Shown here piece after piece: positions 34,932 through 45,608 of a stretch of 64,000 nt of DNA; within the stretch, counting starts at the first letter, position 1; each line of letters opens with the position of its first letter. The stretch spans positions 1,426,001-1,490,000 of the forward strand of contig CAWUFC020000001.1 of NCBI GenBank assembly GCA_963921335.3. Reading direction: 5' to 3'. Under the pieces are notes generated by a model. It searched no databases. It saw only the letters and a list, made by a program, of their open reading frames with translations, and was not told the origin of the DNA. A program made the position numbers and the translations under genes. The stretch is from CAWUFC02 sp963921335. GTDB lineage: Bacteria > Pseudomonadota > Gammaproteobacteria > Pseudomonadales > Halieaceae.

Positions 34932-35114
34932 GAGCTGACTTTGCCTGACAAGCTTGTTATTTTTGTGTCCTTATTCTCGCACCTTTACAAGCAGTCAGCC
35001 TCTCCTGTTTTCCTGCATGAACAATTTAGGTTCACGGTGTCTGTGGATACCCAGAACACACGAGGATATATTTGATCCTGGAAATTCGTACGCTGGCATT
35101 GTTTTATTTTGAAG

Positions 35115-35702
35115 ATGAAGAAAGTTCTAAATGTAGGTGGCAATAACAAAAACATTGCCATCCCTGACGTTTTTGATGGTTATGAGCATCTGTTGCTAGA
35201 TATAGATGCAAAAGGTAAGCCTGACATACTCTGTAATGCCCGCGAGCATGGAACGCTGTCGACAGCAAGCTTCGATGCAGTTTATTGCTCGCATAACCTT
35301 GAGCACTACTACCGCCATGAAGTGCCTATAGTTCTCGCTGGTTTTCTACACGTTCTCGCAGAAGATGGATTCGCGCTCATTCGTGTGCCGGATATTGCTG
35401 GAGTCATGCAGCGGGTGGTCGAAGAAGAGCTAGATTTAAACGACGTGCTCTACAAGTCGCCCGCAGGTCCGATCACAGTCAATGACGTTATTTATGGGTT
35501 TGGTGCCGAAATAGCGCGAAGTGGCAATGATTACTTTGCTCACAAAACGGGTTTTTCAAAGAAATCCTTGTTCAAGGCGATTAAGGCTAGCGGTTTTGCG
35601 AGAGTTTACTGCTGGGTCAGCGGGTTGGAGGTATGTGCGTTTGGATTTAAGTCGGAGCCGGACGATAAGATGTTGCGACGTCTAAACCTTAAGCGAAAGT
35701 GA
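35115..35702 (+). CDS. Class I SAM-dependent methyltransferase-like protein
   Basis: The protein has 195 residues from ATG 35115; a TTG at 35109 is also in frame. It has a short SAM-binding fold: VLNVGGNNKNIAIP, then LDIDAKGKPDILCNAREHGTL, and the motif-IV-like FDAVYCSHNLEHYY with GFLHVLAEDGFALIRVPD. The glycine-rich loop is less regular than usual (GGNNKN). Similar proteins occur in cell-surface sugar clusters. The gene is AT-richer than its neighbours and sits between the SPOR gene and the tRNA promoter, consistent with lateral gain. Confidence 0.7.
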   Translation: MKKVLNVGGNNKNIAIPDVFDGYEHLLLDIDAKGKPDILCNAREHGTLSTASFDAVYCSHNLEHYYRHEVPIVLAGFLHVLAEDGFALIRVPDIAGVMQRVVEEELDLNDVLYKSPAGPITVNDVIYGFGAEIARSGNDYFAHKTGFSKKSLFKAIKASGFARVYCWVSGLEVCAFGFKSEPDDKMLRRLNLKRK

Positions 35703-35722
35703 TCTGTTTTATCGCTGGTCCG

Positions 35723-35751
35723 TTGCAAGTTGATCTTGCTTTGACTAATAT
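35723..35751 (+). promoter_or_regulatory. Stable-RNA promoter of the tRNA-tuf operon (TTGCAA-N17-TAATAT)
   Basis: TTGCAA (35723-35728) and TAATAT (35746-35751) are 17 bases apart and followed by a GC-rich discriminator (GCGCGCC), the hallmark of promoters under stringent (ppGpp) control. It should drive the four tRNAs and tuf. Confidence 0.7.
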
Positions 35752-35804
35752 GCGCGCCGGTCCGCGCTGCGATGCGGCATGGATGCCAAGTTGATAGTTT
35801 TTTG

Positions 35805-35880
35805 GCTGGCGTAGCTCAGTAGGTAGAGCAGCTGATTTGTAATCAGCCGGTCGGGGGTTCGATTCCTCTCGCCAGCTCCA
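35805..35880 (+). tRNA. tRNA-Thr (anticodon TGT)
   Basis: 76 bases with a 7-base acceptor stem (GCTGGCG/CGCCAGC), D arm AGCTCAGTAGGTAGAGC, anticodon loop TTTGTAA, T arm GGGGTTCGATTCCTC and encoded CCA. First of the Thr-Tyr-Gly-Thr set before tuf, as in E. coli thrU-tyrU-glyT-thrT-tufB. Confidence 0.95.
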
Positions 35881-36123
35881 TTTTCCAATCGATATTGGCC
35901 GTATTTGACCTTTTTTCAGGCATACTTTGACGTCCGAATATGCCCCTGGCTACAACTTATGTAGTGGCAAAATTGTCGGTCAAGTTGACGCTGTTAACCG
36001 ATTCTCCAAAATCCCCTGCAGCCCGCGCAACAGGCGGCTTTGGCAAAAGTTCGTAAGTCGATAATTTAATTGGTTTTAGCGGTTGACAAGCAGGGTGCTC
36101 GTAAGGACAATACGTCGCCTTTC

Positions 36124-36207
36124 GGAGGGGTTCCCGAGTGGCCAAAGGGATCAGACTGTAAATCTGACGCGTAAGCTTCGGTGGTTCGAATCCACCCCCC
36201 TCCACCA
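36124..36207 (+). tRNA. tRNA-Tyr (anticodon GTA)
   Basis: 84 bases with acceptor stem GGAGGGG/CCCCTCC, anticodon loop carrying GTA (CAGACTGTAAATCTG), a long variable arm as expected for Tyr, T loop GGTTCGAATCC and encoded CCA. Confidence 0.95.
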
Positions 36208-36225
36208 TGATTTTCGTGGTGTGTG

Positions 36226-36299
<74 letters not shown>

Positions 36300-36316
36300 G
36301 TGAAAGAGAACAGAGT

Positions 36317-36392
<76 letters not shown>

Positions 36393-36490
36393 CCTCTTGA
36401 ATCTGGAGCGGCTGATCTGAAACGGTCAGAGCGGTAACACAATTTAACTGAAACACGTCGCCATATAGCTACTTTTAGGAGACTGTCAAA

Positions 36491-37714
<1,224 letters not shown>

Positions 37715-37795
37715 GTCGAGGCCCTGAATGGGGCGAGACTTCTCGGGGGCAGACCAGCTATGCTGCTCTGTCCCCAAAAGAGAAGTAACTAGACC

Positions 37796-37816
37796 AAGCC
37801 GAGCCCTGCTCGGCTT
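37796..37816 (+). terminator. Hairpin downstream of tuf
   Basis: AAGCCGAGC and GCTCGGCTT pair across CCT, with a short T-run at the 3' edge. Just upstream, 37738-37786 forms a longer imperfect hairpin (ACTTCTC/GAGAAGT outer stem). Together they separate tuf from tRNA-Trp; the short T-run suggests partial read-through. Confidence 0.55.
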
Positions 37817-37837
37817 TGTCGTCAGAGAAAGAACGTT

Positions 37838-37913
<76 letters not shown>

Positions 37914-37958
37914 TACATAAAGGTATCGGTATTGCCGATATCTGGATGGATAGCAGGA

Positions 37959-38324
37959 ATGAGTAATACAGAAGCGACCGCGAGTCGCTTTGACAATGTG
38001 AAGTGGGCACTGGTCGCAGTTATTGTTGCAGCCGGTGTGTATGGCAACAGCTATTTTGCTGACGAGTCACTGCTATACCGAGTGCTGGGTTTGCTGGCGC
38101 TGGCGGTTGTCGCCGGCTTTATTGCCTTGCAAACAGCTCAGGGTGCAGCCTTTTGGAATTTGGTGCGTGAATCGCGCACCGAGATTCGCAAGGTGGTGTG
38201 GCCTACCCGTCAGGAGACTGTGCAGACCACTTTGATTGTGCTGGTGTTCGTGTTGTTGGTTGCCCTGATGTTGTGGGGACTGGACGGTCTGCTGGGCTGG
38301 CTGGTTTCACTGGTGATTGGGTAA
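37959..38324 (+). CDS. secE: Preprotein translocase subunit SecE
   Basis: The protein has 121 residues from ATG 37959 (MSNTEATASRFDNVKWALV). Three membrane helices are visible, as in enterobacterial SecE, and the conserved amphipathic segment before the last helix is clear (ESRTEIRKVVWPTRQETVQTT). SecE clamps SecY in the protein-export channel. An open frame runs back into tRNA-Trp but is not coding. Confidence 0.94.
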   Translation: MSNTEATASRFDNVKWALVAVIVAAGVYGNSYFADESLLYRVLGLLALAVVAGFIALQTAQGAAFWNLVRESRTEIRKVVWPTRQETVQTTLIVLVFVLLVALMLWGLDGLLGWLVSLVIG

Positions 38325-38348
38325 GAATAGGTGGAAGAAGGAATCGCA

Positions 38349-38882
38349 ATGTCGAAACGCTGGTATGTAGTGCACGCCTATTCCGGTTACGAGAAAAAGG
38401 TAGCCAATGCGCTCAAGGGGCGTATTGAGCTGCATGGCATGACTGACCGCTTCGGCGAGGTCCTGGTGCCGACTGAAGAGGTGGTGGAAATGCGTGGCGG
38501 ACAGAAGCGCCGCAGTGAGCGCAATTTTTTTCCAGGCTATGTGCTGGTGCAGATGGATCTGGACGACGATACATGGCACCTGGTGAAAGACACGCCCCGC
38601 GTTATGGGCTTTATTGGTGGCAAGGCCGACCGCCCGGCACCGATTACTGAAGCAGAGGCGAACGCCATTCTGCAGCGGGTTGAAGACGGTGTCGAAGCGC
38701 CTCGTCCCAAGACCCTGTTCGAGCCCGGCGAGATGGTGCGGGTTATCGACGGTCCTTTCAACGACTTCAATGGCGTTGTAGAGGAAGTGAATTACGAGAA
38801 GAGTCGCCTGCAGGTGGCTGTTCTTATTTTTGGTCGCTCAACCCCGGTCGAACTTGAGTTCGGTCAGGTAGAGAAGGCCTAG
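38349..38882 (+). CDS. nusG: Transcription termination/antitermination protein NusG
   Basis: The protein has 177 residues from ATG 38349 with GAAGGAA upstream. The NGN domain (KRWYVVHAYSGYEKKVANAL, RNFFPGYVLVQMDLDDDTWHLVKDTPRVMGFIGG) is followed by the KOW domain (EPGEMVRVIDGPFNDFNGVVEEVNYEKSRLQVAV). It binds RNA polymerase, suppresses pausing and links transcription to Rho and the ribosome. It follows secE by 24 bases. Confidence 0.97.
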   Translation: MSKRWYVVHAYSGYEKKVANALKGRIELHGMTDRFGEVLVPTEEVVEMRGGQKRRSERNFFPGYVLVQMDLDDDTWHLVKDTPRVMGFIGGKADRPAPITEAEANAILQRVEDGVEAPRPKTLFEPGEMVRVIDGPFNDFNGVVEEVNYEKSRLQVAVLIFGRSTPVELEFGQVEKA

Positions 38883-38986
38883 TTAGAAATTCGGGAGCAG
38901 GGCTTTATATCCTGCTTCCTTAACTTGATGGGGAGCCCGAAAGCCGCTTGCGGTCAGTACGGCGCTTGAACCCAGGGAGAAGAGCA
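38883..38986 (+). promoter_or_regulatory. Leader before rplK, possible L1-binding site
   Basis: The 104-base gap has a hairpin (GGAGCAGG/CCTGCTTCC, about 38893-38919) and then a GATGGGGAGCCCGAAAGCC segment. In E. coli, L1 represses this operon by binding the rplK leader; a similar role is likely but I cannot fold it here. Confidence 0.35.
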
Positions 38987-39421
38987 ATGGCTCAGAAAAT
39001 CGAAGCTTATATTAAGCTGCAGGTGCCTGCTGGTCAGGCCAACCCCAGTCCGCCTGTCGGCCCCGCGCTGGGTCAGCACGGTGTGAACATCATGGATTTC
39101 TGTAAAGCATTTAATGCAGAAACCCAGGGTATGGAGCAGGGTCTGCCGGTTCCGGTTGTGATCACTGTCTACGCTGATCGCAGTTTCACCTTTATTAAGA
39201 AAACGCCTCCTGCTGCCGTTCTGCTGCGTAAAGCAGCCAAGATCGCCAAGGGTTCCGGTACTCCCAACACCAACAAGGTTGGCAAGGTAACCCGTGCCCA
39301 GCTGGAAGAAATCGCCGAAGCCAAGTGGCCCGACCTGACTGCAGCCGACATGGATGCAGCGGTTCGTACCATTGCTGGCAGCGCTCGCTCTGCGGGTATT
39401 GAAACTGAGGGGGTAGTTTAA
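38987..39421 (+). CDS. rplK: 50S ribosomal protein L11
   Basis: The protein has 144 residues from ATG 38987 (GGGAGAAGAG upstream). The N-terminal Pro-rich domain (LQVPAGQANPSPPVGPALGQHGVNIMDFCKAFNA) and the C-terminal 23S-binding domain (KAAKIAKGSGTPNTNKVGKV) are typical. L11 forms the stalk base where elongation factors and RelA act. Confidence 0.98.
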   Translation: MAQKIEAYIKLQVPAGQANPSPPVGPALGQHGVNIMDFCKAFNAETQGMEQGLPVPVVITVYADRSFTFIKKTPPAAVLLRKAAKIAKGSGTPNTNKVGKVTRAQLEEIAEAKWPDLTAADMDAAVRTIAGSARSAGIETEGVV

Positions 39422-39422
39422 G

Positions 39423-40118
39423 ATGGCCAAGCTCTCCAAGCGCGTACGCGCATTCAAGGAAAAAGTAGAACCCGGTAAGCAGTACCCTCTGGAAGAAGCG
39501 GTTAGCCTGCTGAAAGAGTTTGCTACCGTTAAGTTCAACGAAACTGTTGAAGTCGCTGTGAACCTGGGTGTTGACGCCAAGAAGTCCGATCAGGGTGTTC
39601 GCGGTGCAACCACTCTGCCTCACGGTACTGGTTCCGACGTTCGTGTTGCCGTATTCACCTCCGGTGAAAACGCAGACAAAGCCACCGCCGCAGGTGCTGA
39701 CCTGGTTGGCATGGAAGACCTGGCCGAGAAAGTAAAAGCCGGTGAGATGGACTTTGATGTGGTTATCGCTACTCCCGACGCTATGCGCGTTGTGGGTCAG
39801 CTGGGTCAGGTTCTGGGTCCTCGCGGCCTTATGCCCAACCCCAAGACCGGTACTGTGACCCCCGATGTTGAAGGTGCGGTCAAGAATGCCAAGGCTGGTC
39901 AGGTGCGTTTCCGTACTGACAAGAACGGTATCGTTCACGGCGGCATCGGCAAGATCGATTTCGAACTCAACGCTATCAAGGAAAACCTTGAGGCTGTGCT
40001 GGCAGATCTGAAGAAGGCCAAGCCTTCTGCTGCCAAGGGTGTCTACATGCAGAAGATCACCCTCAGCACCACCATGGGTCCTGGCCTGGCAATCGACCAG
40101 TCCAGCCTGGAAGTTTAA
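39423..40118 (+). CDS. rplA: 50S ribosomal protein L1
   Basis: The protein has 231 residues, starting one base after the rplK stop. Typical blocks are NLGVDAKKSDQGVRGATTLPHG and GPRGLMPNPKTGTVT. L1 binds the mobile stalk of 23S rRNA and represses its own operon at the mRNA level. Confidence 0.98.
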   Translation: MAKLSKRVRAFKEKVEPGKQYPLEEAVSLLKEFATVKFNETVEVAVNLGVDAKKSDQGVRGATTLPHGTGSDVRVAVFTSGENADKATAAGADLVGMEDLAEKVKAGEMDFDVVIATPDAMRVVGQLGQVLGPRGLMPNPKTGTVTPDVEGAVKNAKAGQVRFRTDKNGIVHGGIGKIDFELNAIKENLEAVLADLKKAKPSAAKGVYMQKITLSTTMGPGLAIDQSSLEV

Positions 40119-40406
40119 GCAGAATTTGATCGGTAGCCCTCCACAAGAGGGCTGCTCTCAAATGCTCGACAGGAAGTCGGGCAACTGATCGGACGTTTAG
40201 CCTACTGGCGACCCCGATCAGCTTTGAGGTCTTTGGAAGAAGGCGCCAGCCCATTCGGGCTTTAGCTGAGTACTGAAGACCATCAAAGACCGTAGGCGCG
40301 AGCAGCTTGGCTGTGAGCTTAATCTAAGGCAGTGATGCCTGGGCCTACGCAGATGGAGGCACGCTGGTACAGGTGCCGTAATAAACACCAATTGAGGAGT
40401 AATCCA
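40119..40406 (+). promoter_or_regulatory. L10 leader of the rplJL-rpoBC operon
   Basis: This 288-base leader contains a hairpin AGCCCTC/GAGGGCT (40135-40153), a long-range stem GGTCTTTG (40228-40235) with CAAAGACC (40284-40291), and an inner AGCCC/GGGCT hairpin near 40249-40262. That arrangement fits the known L10 leader, where L10-(L12)4 binds and represses translation. I see no gene in it. Confidence 0.65.
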
Positions 40407-40940
40407 GTGGCAATTGGACTCGAAGACAAGAAAGCGATCGTCGCTGAAGTTAACGAGACTGCCACCAGTGCATTGTCTCTGGTGATAGCCGATTCTCGCG
40501 GCTGCACCGTGGACGATATGACCGCACTGCGCAAGGATGCTCGCGAAAACCAGGTGACGTTACGTGTTGTGCGTAACACCCTGGCCAAGCGCGCATTTGA
40601 AGGTACGGAATACGAATGTGTTTCTGAAACACTGAGCGGCCCGTCCCTGTTCGGATTTTCAATGGAAGATCCGGGTGCAGCAGCACGGTTGTTCAAAGAT
40701 TTCGCCAAAGAGAACGAAGAGTTCGAGGTGAAAGCACTGGCGGTAAGCGGCCAATTGATGGGTGCAGAGCAATTGGACGTTCTGGCGAAGCTGCCGACCC
40801 GCGATCAGGCACTCTCCATGTTGATGAGTGTGATGCAGGCACCGGTAACCAAGCTGGTACGTACCATGAACGAAGTACCTGGAAAATTGGTTCGTACAGT
40901 CGCAGCGGTTCGCGATCAGAAGCAAACAGAGGCTGCGTAA
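40407..40940 (+). CDS. rplJ: 50S ribosomal protein L10
   Basis: The protein has 177 residues from GTG 40407 with GAGGAG 6 bases upstream (MAIGLEDKKAIVAEV). RNA-binding domain segments RVVRNTLAKRAFEGT and GPSLFGF are typical, and a C-terminal helix (AVRDQKQTEAA) carries L12 dimers. L10 anchors the stalk and regulates its own mRNA. Confidence 0.97.
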   Translation: MAIGLEDKKAIVAEVNETATSALSLVIADSRGCTVDDMTALRKDARENQVTLRVVRNTLAKRAFEGTEYECVSETLSGPSLFGFSMEDPGAAARLFKDFAKENEEFEVKALAVSGQLMGAEQLDVLAKLPTRDQALSMLMSVMQAPVTKLVRTMNEVPGKLVRTVAAVRDQKQTEAA

Positions 40941-40977
40941 GCAGTTTCTAAATACTTAGCTAAAGGAGAATAGAGTC

Positions 40978-41361
40978 ATGGCTCTGTCTAAAGACGATAT
41001 TTTAGAAGCAATCGCAGAAATGAGCGTAATGGACATCGTTGAGCTCATCGAAGCAATGGAAGAGAAATTCGGCGTATCTGCTGCCGCAGCTGTTGCTGCT
41101 GCATCGGCTGCTGCTGCTGGCGGTGACGCTGGCGGTGCTGCTGAAGAGAAGACCGAATTTGATGTCATGCTGACCAGCGCTGGTGACAAGAAAGTTAACG
41201 TCATCAAAGTTGTACGCGCTGTAACCGGCCTGGGCCTGAAAGAAGCCAAGGGTCTGGTTGATGGTGCACCTTCTGCCATTAAGGAAGGTATTGCCAAGGA
41301 CGAAGCAGAAGACATCGTCAAGCAACTGGAAGAAGCTGGCGGCGGCGCAGAGCTTAAGTAA
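40978..41361 (+). CDS. rplL: 50S ribosomal protein L7/L12
   Basis: The protein has 127 residues. The N-terminal dimer domain (LSKDDILEAIAEMSVMDIVELIEAMEEKFGV), an Ala-rich hinge and the C-terminal factor-binding domain (KVNVIKVVRAVTGLGLKEAKGLV) are all present. A strong AAAGGAG lies before the ATG, fitting the need for several copies per ribosome. Confidence 0.98.
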   Translation: MALSKDDILEAIAEMSVMDIVELIEAMEEKFGVSAAAAVAAASAAAAGGDAGGAAEEKTEFDVMLTSAGDKKVNVIKVVRAVTGLGLKEAKGLVDGAPSAIKEGIAKDEAEDIVKQLEEAGGGAELK

Positions 41362-41397
41362 GCTCAGCTTGTACAGCTTTAGTTGCTGAAGTGTGCG

Positions 41398-41426
41398 AAG
41401 GCTGGTGGTTTTGCCACCGGCCTTTT
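41398..41426 (+). terminator. Attenuator hairpin between rplL and rpoB
   Basis: An 11-pair stem (AAGGCTGGTGG with CCACCGGCCTT) around TTTTG is followed by only a short T-run. As in E. coli, partial termination here would keep rpoB below ribosomal-protein levels. Confidence 0.7.
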
Positions 41427-41473
41427 GCCGCTTCATTAAAGAGTATTTTTAAGACGCCGGGAGTAGAGTAGAG

Positions 41474-44400
41474 ATGACATACTCGTACACTGAAAAGAAA
41501 CGGATTCGTAAAGACTTTGGCGTGATGCCCAAAGTCATGGATGTGCCTTATTTGCTGGCCATTCAGCTCGATTCCTACAGGAAGTTCACCCAGGCCGGTA
41601 CACCGCTTGAAGAGCGCGGTGACTACGGTTTGCACGCAGCATTCAAGTCCGTATTCCCTATTGTGAGCTATAGCGGCAACGCGGCTCTGGAATACGTTGA
41701 CTACAATCTGGGCACCCCAGTTTTTGACGTTAACGAGTGTCAGCTGCGCGGCGTGACCTACTCTGTGGCCCTGCGCGTCAAGGTTCGCTTGATCATTTAT
41801 GATAAGGATTCTGCGAACAAGACCATCAAGGACATTAAAGAGCAGGAAGTGTACATGGGGGAGATTCCCCTCATGACCGACAACGGTACTTTCGTCATCA
41901 ATGGTACCGAGCGTGTCATCGTGTCCCAGCTGCACCGTTCACCCGGTGTGTTCTTTGACCACGATCGCGGCAAGACCCACTCGTCGGGCAAGCTGCTCTA
42001 TTCCGCACGCGTCATTCCTTACCGTGGTTCATGGCTGGACTTCGAGTTCGACCCCAAGGACCTGGTCTATGTGCGTATCGATCGTCGCCGCAAGCTGCCG
42101 GCCACGATTCTGCTGCGTGCCCTGGGTTTCAGCTCAGAAGAAATCCTGGACATGTTCTACGACGTGAACACCTTCACCACTGACGGCGAAGGCAACTACA
42201 CCATGCAGGTTATTCCTGCCCGTCTGCGCGGTGAAGTCGCTGCGTTTGATATCAAGCTTGGTCGCAAGCTGGTGGTAGAGCGCGGGCGTCGTATTACCGC
42301 GCGTCACATTCGCGATCTTGAAGAAGCCAAGGTCACTGAACTGGATGTGCCGGTTGAGTATCTGCTGGGTCGCGCCCTGGCCAAGGACATTGTCGACAAG
42401 AAGAGCGGCGAAGTCCTGTTTGCCTGTAACACCGAGCTGACGGAAGAAGTTCTGGCCAAGCTCGATGAGGCAGAAATCAAAGCGCTGGAAACGCTCTACA
42501 CCAATGACCTGGATTGCGGTCCTTTTGTCTCGGATACCCTGCGCGCGGATACCACCAGCAACGAGCTGGAGGCGCTGGTCGAGATTTACCGCATGATGCG
42601 TCCTGGTGAGCCGCCGACCAAGGAGTCTGCCGAGAACCTGTTCCAGAACCTGTTCTTCTCTGCTGACCGCTACGACCTGTCTGCTGTTGGACGCATGAAG
42701 TTCAACCGCCGCCTGGGCCGTGATGAGTCTACCGGCAGCGGCATTCTTGACCGTGACGACATTGTCGATGTGCTCAAGACACTGGTCGACATTCGTAACG
42801 GTAAAGGCGTGGTCGACGATATCGATCACCTGGGTAACCGTCGTGTGCGTTCCGTCGGTGAAATGGCCGAGAACCAATTCCGCGTAGGCCTGGTTCGTGT
42901 AGAGCGCGCTGTAAAAGAACGCCTGAGCATGGCCGAAAGCGAAGGCCTGATGCCTCAGGACCTGATCAACGCCAAGCCAGTTGCTGCAGCCGTTAAAGAG
43001 TTCTTCGGCTCCAGCCAGCTGTCTCAATTTATGGATCAGAACAACCCGCTGTCAGAAGTGACCCACAAGCGTCGTGTTTCCGCGCTTGGCCCGGGTGGTT
43101 TGACTCGTGAGCGAGCTGGTTTTGAGGTTCGCGACGTACACCCGACACACTATGGTCGTGTGTGTCCGATTGAGACCCCTGAAGGTCCGAACATTGGTCT
43201 GATCAATTCGCTGGCAACCTATGCCCGCACCAATGATTACGGTTTCCTCGAAAGCCCTTACCGCAAGGTAGTAAATGGCAAGGTGTCCGACGACATCGAG
43301 TATTTGTCTGCTATTAACGAAGGCAATTACGTGATTGCACAGGCATCCGCCGAGCTGGACAAAAACAACAAGTTCGTAGAAGACCTGGTTGCTGTTCGCC
43401 ACCTCAACGAGTTCACGGTTAAGCCGCCGGAAGATGTGGACTACATGGATGTGTCACCCAAGCAGGTGGTTTCTGTGGCAGCATCCCTGATTCCGTTCCT
43501 GGAGCACGATGACGCAAACCGTGCACTGATGGGCTCCAACATGCAGCGTCAGGCAGTGCCGACCCTGCGTGCAGACAAGCCTCTGGTAGGTACCGGTATG
43601 GAGCGCTACGTTGCTCGTGATTCTGGTGTCTGTGTGGTTGCCGATCGCGTTGGTGTCATCGACAGTGTCGACTCCAGCCGTATCGTTGTGCGTGTGCGCG
43701 ATGCCGATGTCGGCAAGGACGAAGCGCCGGTCGATATCTATAACCTGACCAAGTACACCCGTTCCAACCAGAACACCTGCATTAACCAGCGCCCCATCGT
43801 GATGGAAGGGGACGTGGTTGAGCGCGGCGACATCCTCGCGGATGGCCCTTCTGTGGACCTGGGCGAACTGGCACTCGGCCAGAACATGCGCATCGCGTTT
43901 ATGCCCTGGAATGGTTACAACTTTGAGGACTCCATCCTTGTGTCCGAGCGAGTTGTAAAAGAAGATCGCTTTACCACCATTCACATTCAGGAGCTGACCT
44001 GTATCGCTCGCGATACCAAGCTTGGGCCTGAAGATGTGACTGCGGATATCCCCAACGTCGGTGAAGGTGCGCTGGGCAAGCTGGACGAGTCCGGTATTGT
44101 CTACATTGGCGCCGAGGTTGATGCCGGTGACATTTTGGTGGGCAAGGTCACGCCGAAAGGCGAGACCCAACTGACTCCTGAAGAGAAGCTGTTGCGTGCC
44201 ATCTTCGGTGAGAAGGCCTCTGACGTAAAAGACACCTCCCTGCGCGTGCCCTCCAGCACCAAGGGTACGGTCATCGACGTGCAGGTATTTACCCGTGACG
44301 GCCTTGAGAAGGACGCACGCGCCCAGCAGATCGAGAAGCACCAACTGGACGAGTACCGCAAGGATCTCAACGAAGAGTATCGAATCTTCGAAGAAGCCAT

Positions 44401-45544
44401 GTTTGCGCGTTTGGGTCAGTTGCTGAAAGGCAAGAAGACTGTCAGCGGTGGTGGCCTGACCAAGGGCACCAGCCTGACGGCCAAGGTTCTCGAAGAACTG
44501 GACCGCGAGCAGATCTTCAAGCTCAAGATCAATGCAGAGATCAATGAGTCACTGGCTGCGGCCAAGACCCAGCTGGAAGATCAGCGCAAGCTGCTGGATG
44601 ATCGCTTTGAAGACAAGAAAGGCAAGCTGCAGAGCGGCGACGACCTGGCACCTGGCGTACTGAAGATCGTTAAGGTCTACCTGGCCGTTAAGCGTCGCAT
44701 CCAGCCTGGTGACAAGATGGCTGGTCGTCACGGTAACAAGGGTGTGATCTCTGTGATCATGCCGGTTGAAGACATGCCCTATGACGAAAACGGTGAGCCG
44801 GTTGATATCGTGCTCAACCCACTGGGCGTGCCCTCACGGATGAACGTGGGTCAGATTCTCGAAACTCACCTGGGCATGGCAGCTGTCGGCCTCGGTGACA
44901 AGATCGACGAGATGATTCGCGAGCAGAAGAAAGTTGCTGAAATGCGCAAGTTCCTGGAGCAGGTGTACAACGCCGGCGCTGGTCGCAAGGAGGACGTTAA
45001 AGGCCTCAGCGACGAGGAAATCCTGGAACTCGTCGGCAACCTTCGCGGCGGTGTGCCAATGGCGACTCCGGTCTTCGACGGTGCCGCAGAAGCGTCCATT
45101 AAGGATCTTCTGAAGCTGGCGGACCTGCCTGAGAGCGGTCAGTTCACGCTGTATGACGGCCGTACCGGCGATGCCTTTGATCGTCCGGTGACCGTTGGTT
45201 ACATGTACATGCTCAAACTCAACCACCTGGTGGATGACAAGATGCATGCACGTTCTACCGGTTCTTACAGCCTGGTTACCCAGCAGCCGCTGGGTGGTAA
45301 GGCGCAGTTCGGTGGACAGCGTTTCGGTGAGATGGAGGTCTGGGCACTGGAAGCTTACGGTGCTGCCTACACCCTGCAGGAAATGCTGACGGTTAAGTCG
45401 GATGACGTGGCCGGACGTACCAAGATGTACAAAAACATTGTTGATGGTGATCATCGCATGGAACCGGGAATGCCCGAGTCCTTCAATGTGTTGGTTAAGG
45501 AAATCCGTTCTCTCGGCATCGATATCGAGCTTGAGAACGACTAA
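41474..45544 (+). CDS. rpoB: DNA-directed RNA polymerase beta subunit
   Basis: The protein has 1356 residues, normal for gammaproteobacteria. The rifampicin-pocket region (GSSQLSQFMDQNNPLSEVTHKRR, then SALGPGGLTRERAG) has the wild-type residues known from E. coli, so no resistance change is visible. The catalytic-site segments GRHGNKGVIS and the C-terminal PESFNVLVKEIRSLG are intact. It lies between the attenuator and rpoC. Confidence 0.99.
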   Translation: MTYSYTEKKRIRKDFGVMPKVMDVPYLLAIQLDSYRKFTQAGTPLEERGDYGLHAAFKSVFPIVSYSGNAALEYVDYNLGTPVFDVNECQLRGVTYSVALRVKVRLIIYDKDSANKTIKDIKEQEVYMGEIPLMTDNGTFVINGTERVIVSQLHRSPGVFFDHDRGKTHSSGKLLYSARVIPYRGSWLDFEFDPKDLVYVRIDRRRKLPATILLRALGFSSEEILDMFYDVNTFTTDGEGNYTMQVIPARLRGEVAAFDIKLGRKLVVERGRRITARHIRDLEEAKVTELDVPVEYLLGRALAKDIVDKKSGEVLFACNTELTEEVLAKLDEAEIKALETLYTNDLDCGPFVSDTLRADTTSNELEALVEIYRMMRPGEPPTKESAENLFQNLFFSADRYDLSAVGRMKFNRRLGRDESTGSGILDRDDIVDVLKTLVDIRNGKGVVDDIDHLGNRRVRSVGEMAENQFRVGLVRVERAVKERLSMAESEGLMPQDLINAKPVAAAVKEFFGSSQLSQFMDQNNPLSEVTHKRRVSALGPGGLTRERAGFEVRDVHPTHYGRVCPIETPEGPNIGLINSLATYARTNDYGFLESPYRKVVNGKVSDDIEYLSAINEGNYVIAQASAELDKNNKFVEDLVAVRHLNEFTVKPPEDVDYMDVSPKQVVSVAASLIPFLEHDDANRALMGSNMQRQAVPTLRADKPLVGTGMERYVARDSGVCVVADRVGVIDSVDSSRIVVRVRDADVGKDEAPVDIYNLTKYTRSNQNTCINQRPIVMEGDVVERGDILADGPSVDLGELALGQNMRIAFMPWNGYNFEDSILVSERVVKEDRFTTIHIQELTCIARDTKLGPEDVTADIPNVGEGALGKLDESGIVYIGAEVDAGDILVGKVTPKGETQLTPEEKLLRAIFGEKASDVKDTSLRVPSSTKGTVIDVQVFTRDGLEKDARAQQIEKHQLDEYRKDLNEEYRIFEEAMFARLGQLLKGKKTVSGGGLTKGTSLTAKVLEELDREQIFKLKINAEINESLAAAKTQLEDQRKLLDDRFEDKKGKLQSGDDLAPGVLKIVKVYLAVKRRIQPGDKMAGRHGNKGVISVIMPVEDMPYDENGEPVDIVLNPLGVPSRMNVGQILETHLGMAAVGLGDKIDEMIREQKKVAEMRKFLEQVYNAGAGRKEDVKGLSDEEILELVGNLRGGVPMATPVFDGAAEASIKDLLKLADLPESGQFTLYDGRTGDAFDRPVTVGYMYMLKLNHLVDDKMHARSTGSYSLVTQQPLGGKAQFGGQRFGEMEVWALEAYGAAYTLQEMLTVKSDDVAGRTKMYKNIVDGDHRMEPGMPESFNVLVKEIRSLGIDIELEND

Positions 45545-45608
45545 CAGTTATGGACTCGCGGGGTCGCACTGCGGCCCCTGGCAATAAATACCTCGCGGAG
45601 GAATAGCC

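Noticed and set aside
35957..36208. Minus-strand frame of 83 codons beginning MVEGGGFEPPKL
   Set aside because: It covers tRNA-Tyr; such peptides are a well-known false call over tRNA genes.
40978..41361. Ala-rich repeat in rplL as a possible tandem repeat
   Set aside because: It is the normal flexible hinge of L7/L12.
41474..45544. Resistance-type changes in RpoB or S12
   Set aside because: The rifampicin-pocket region and the S12 Lys43 region have the ordinary residues.
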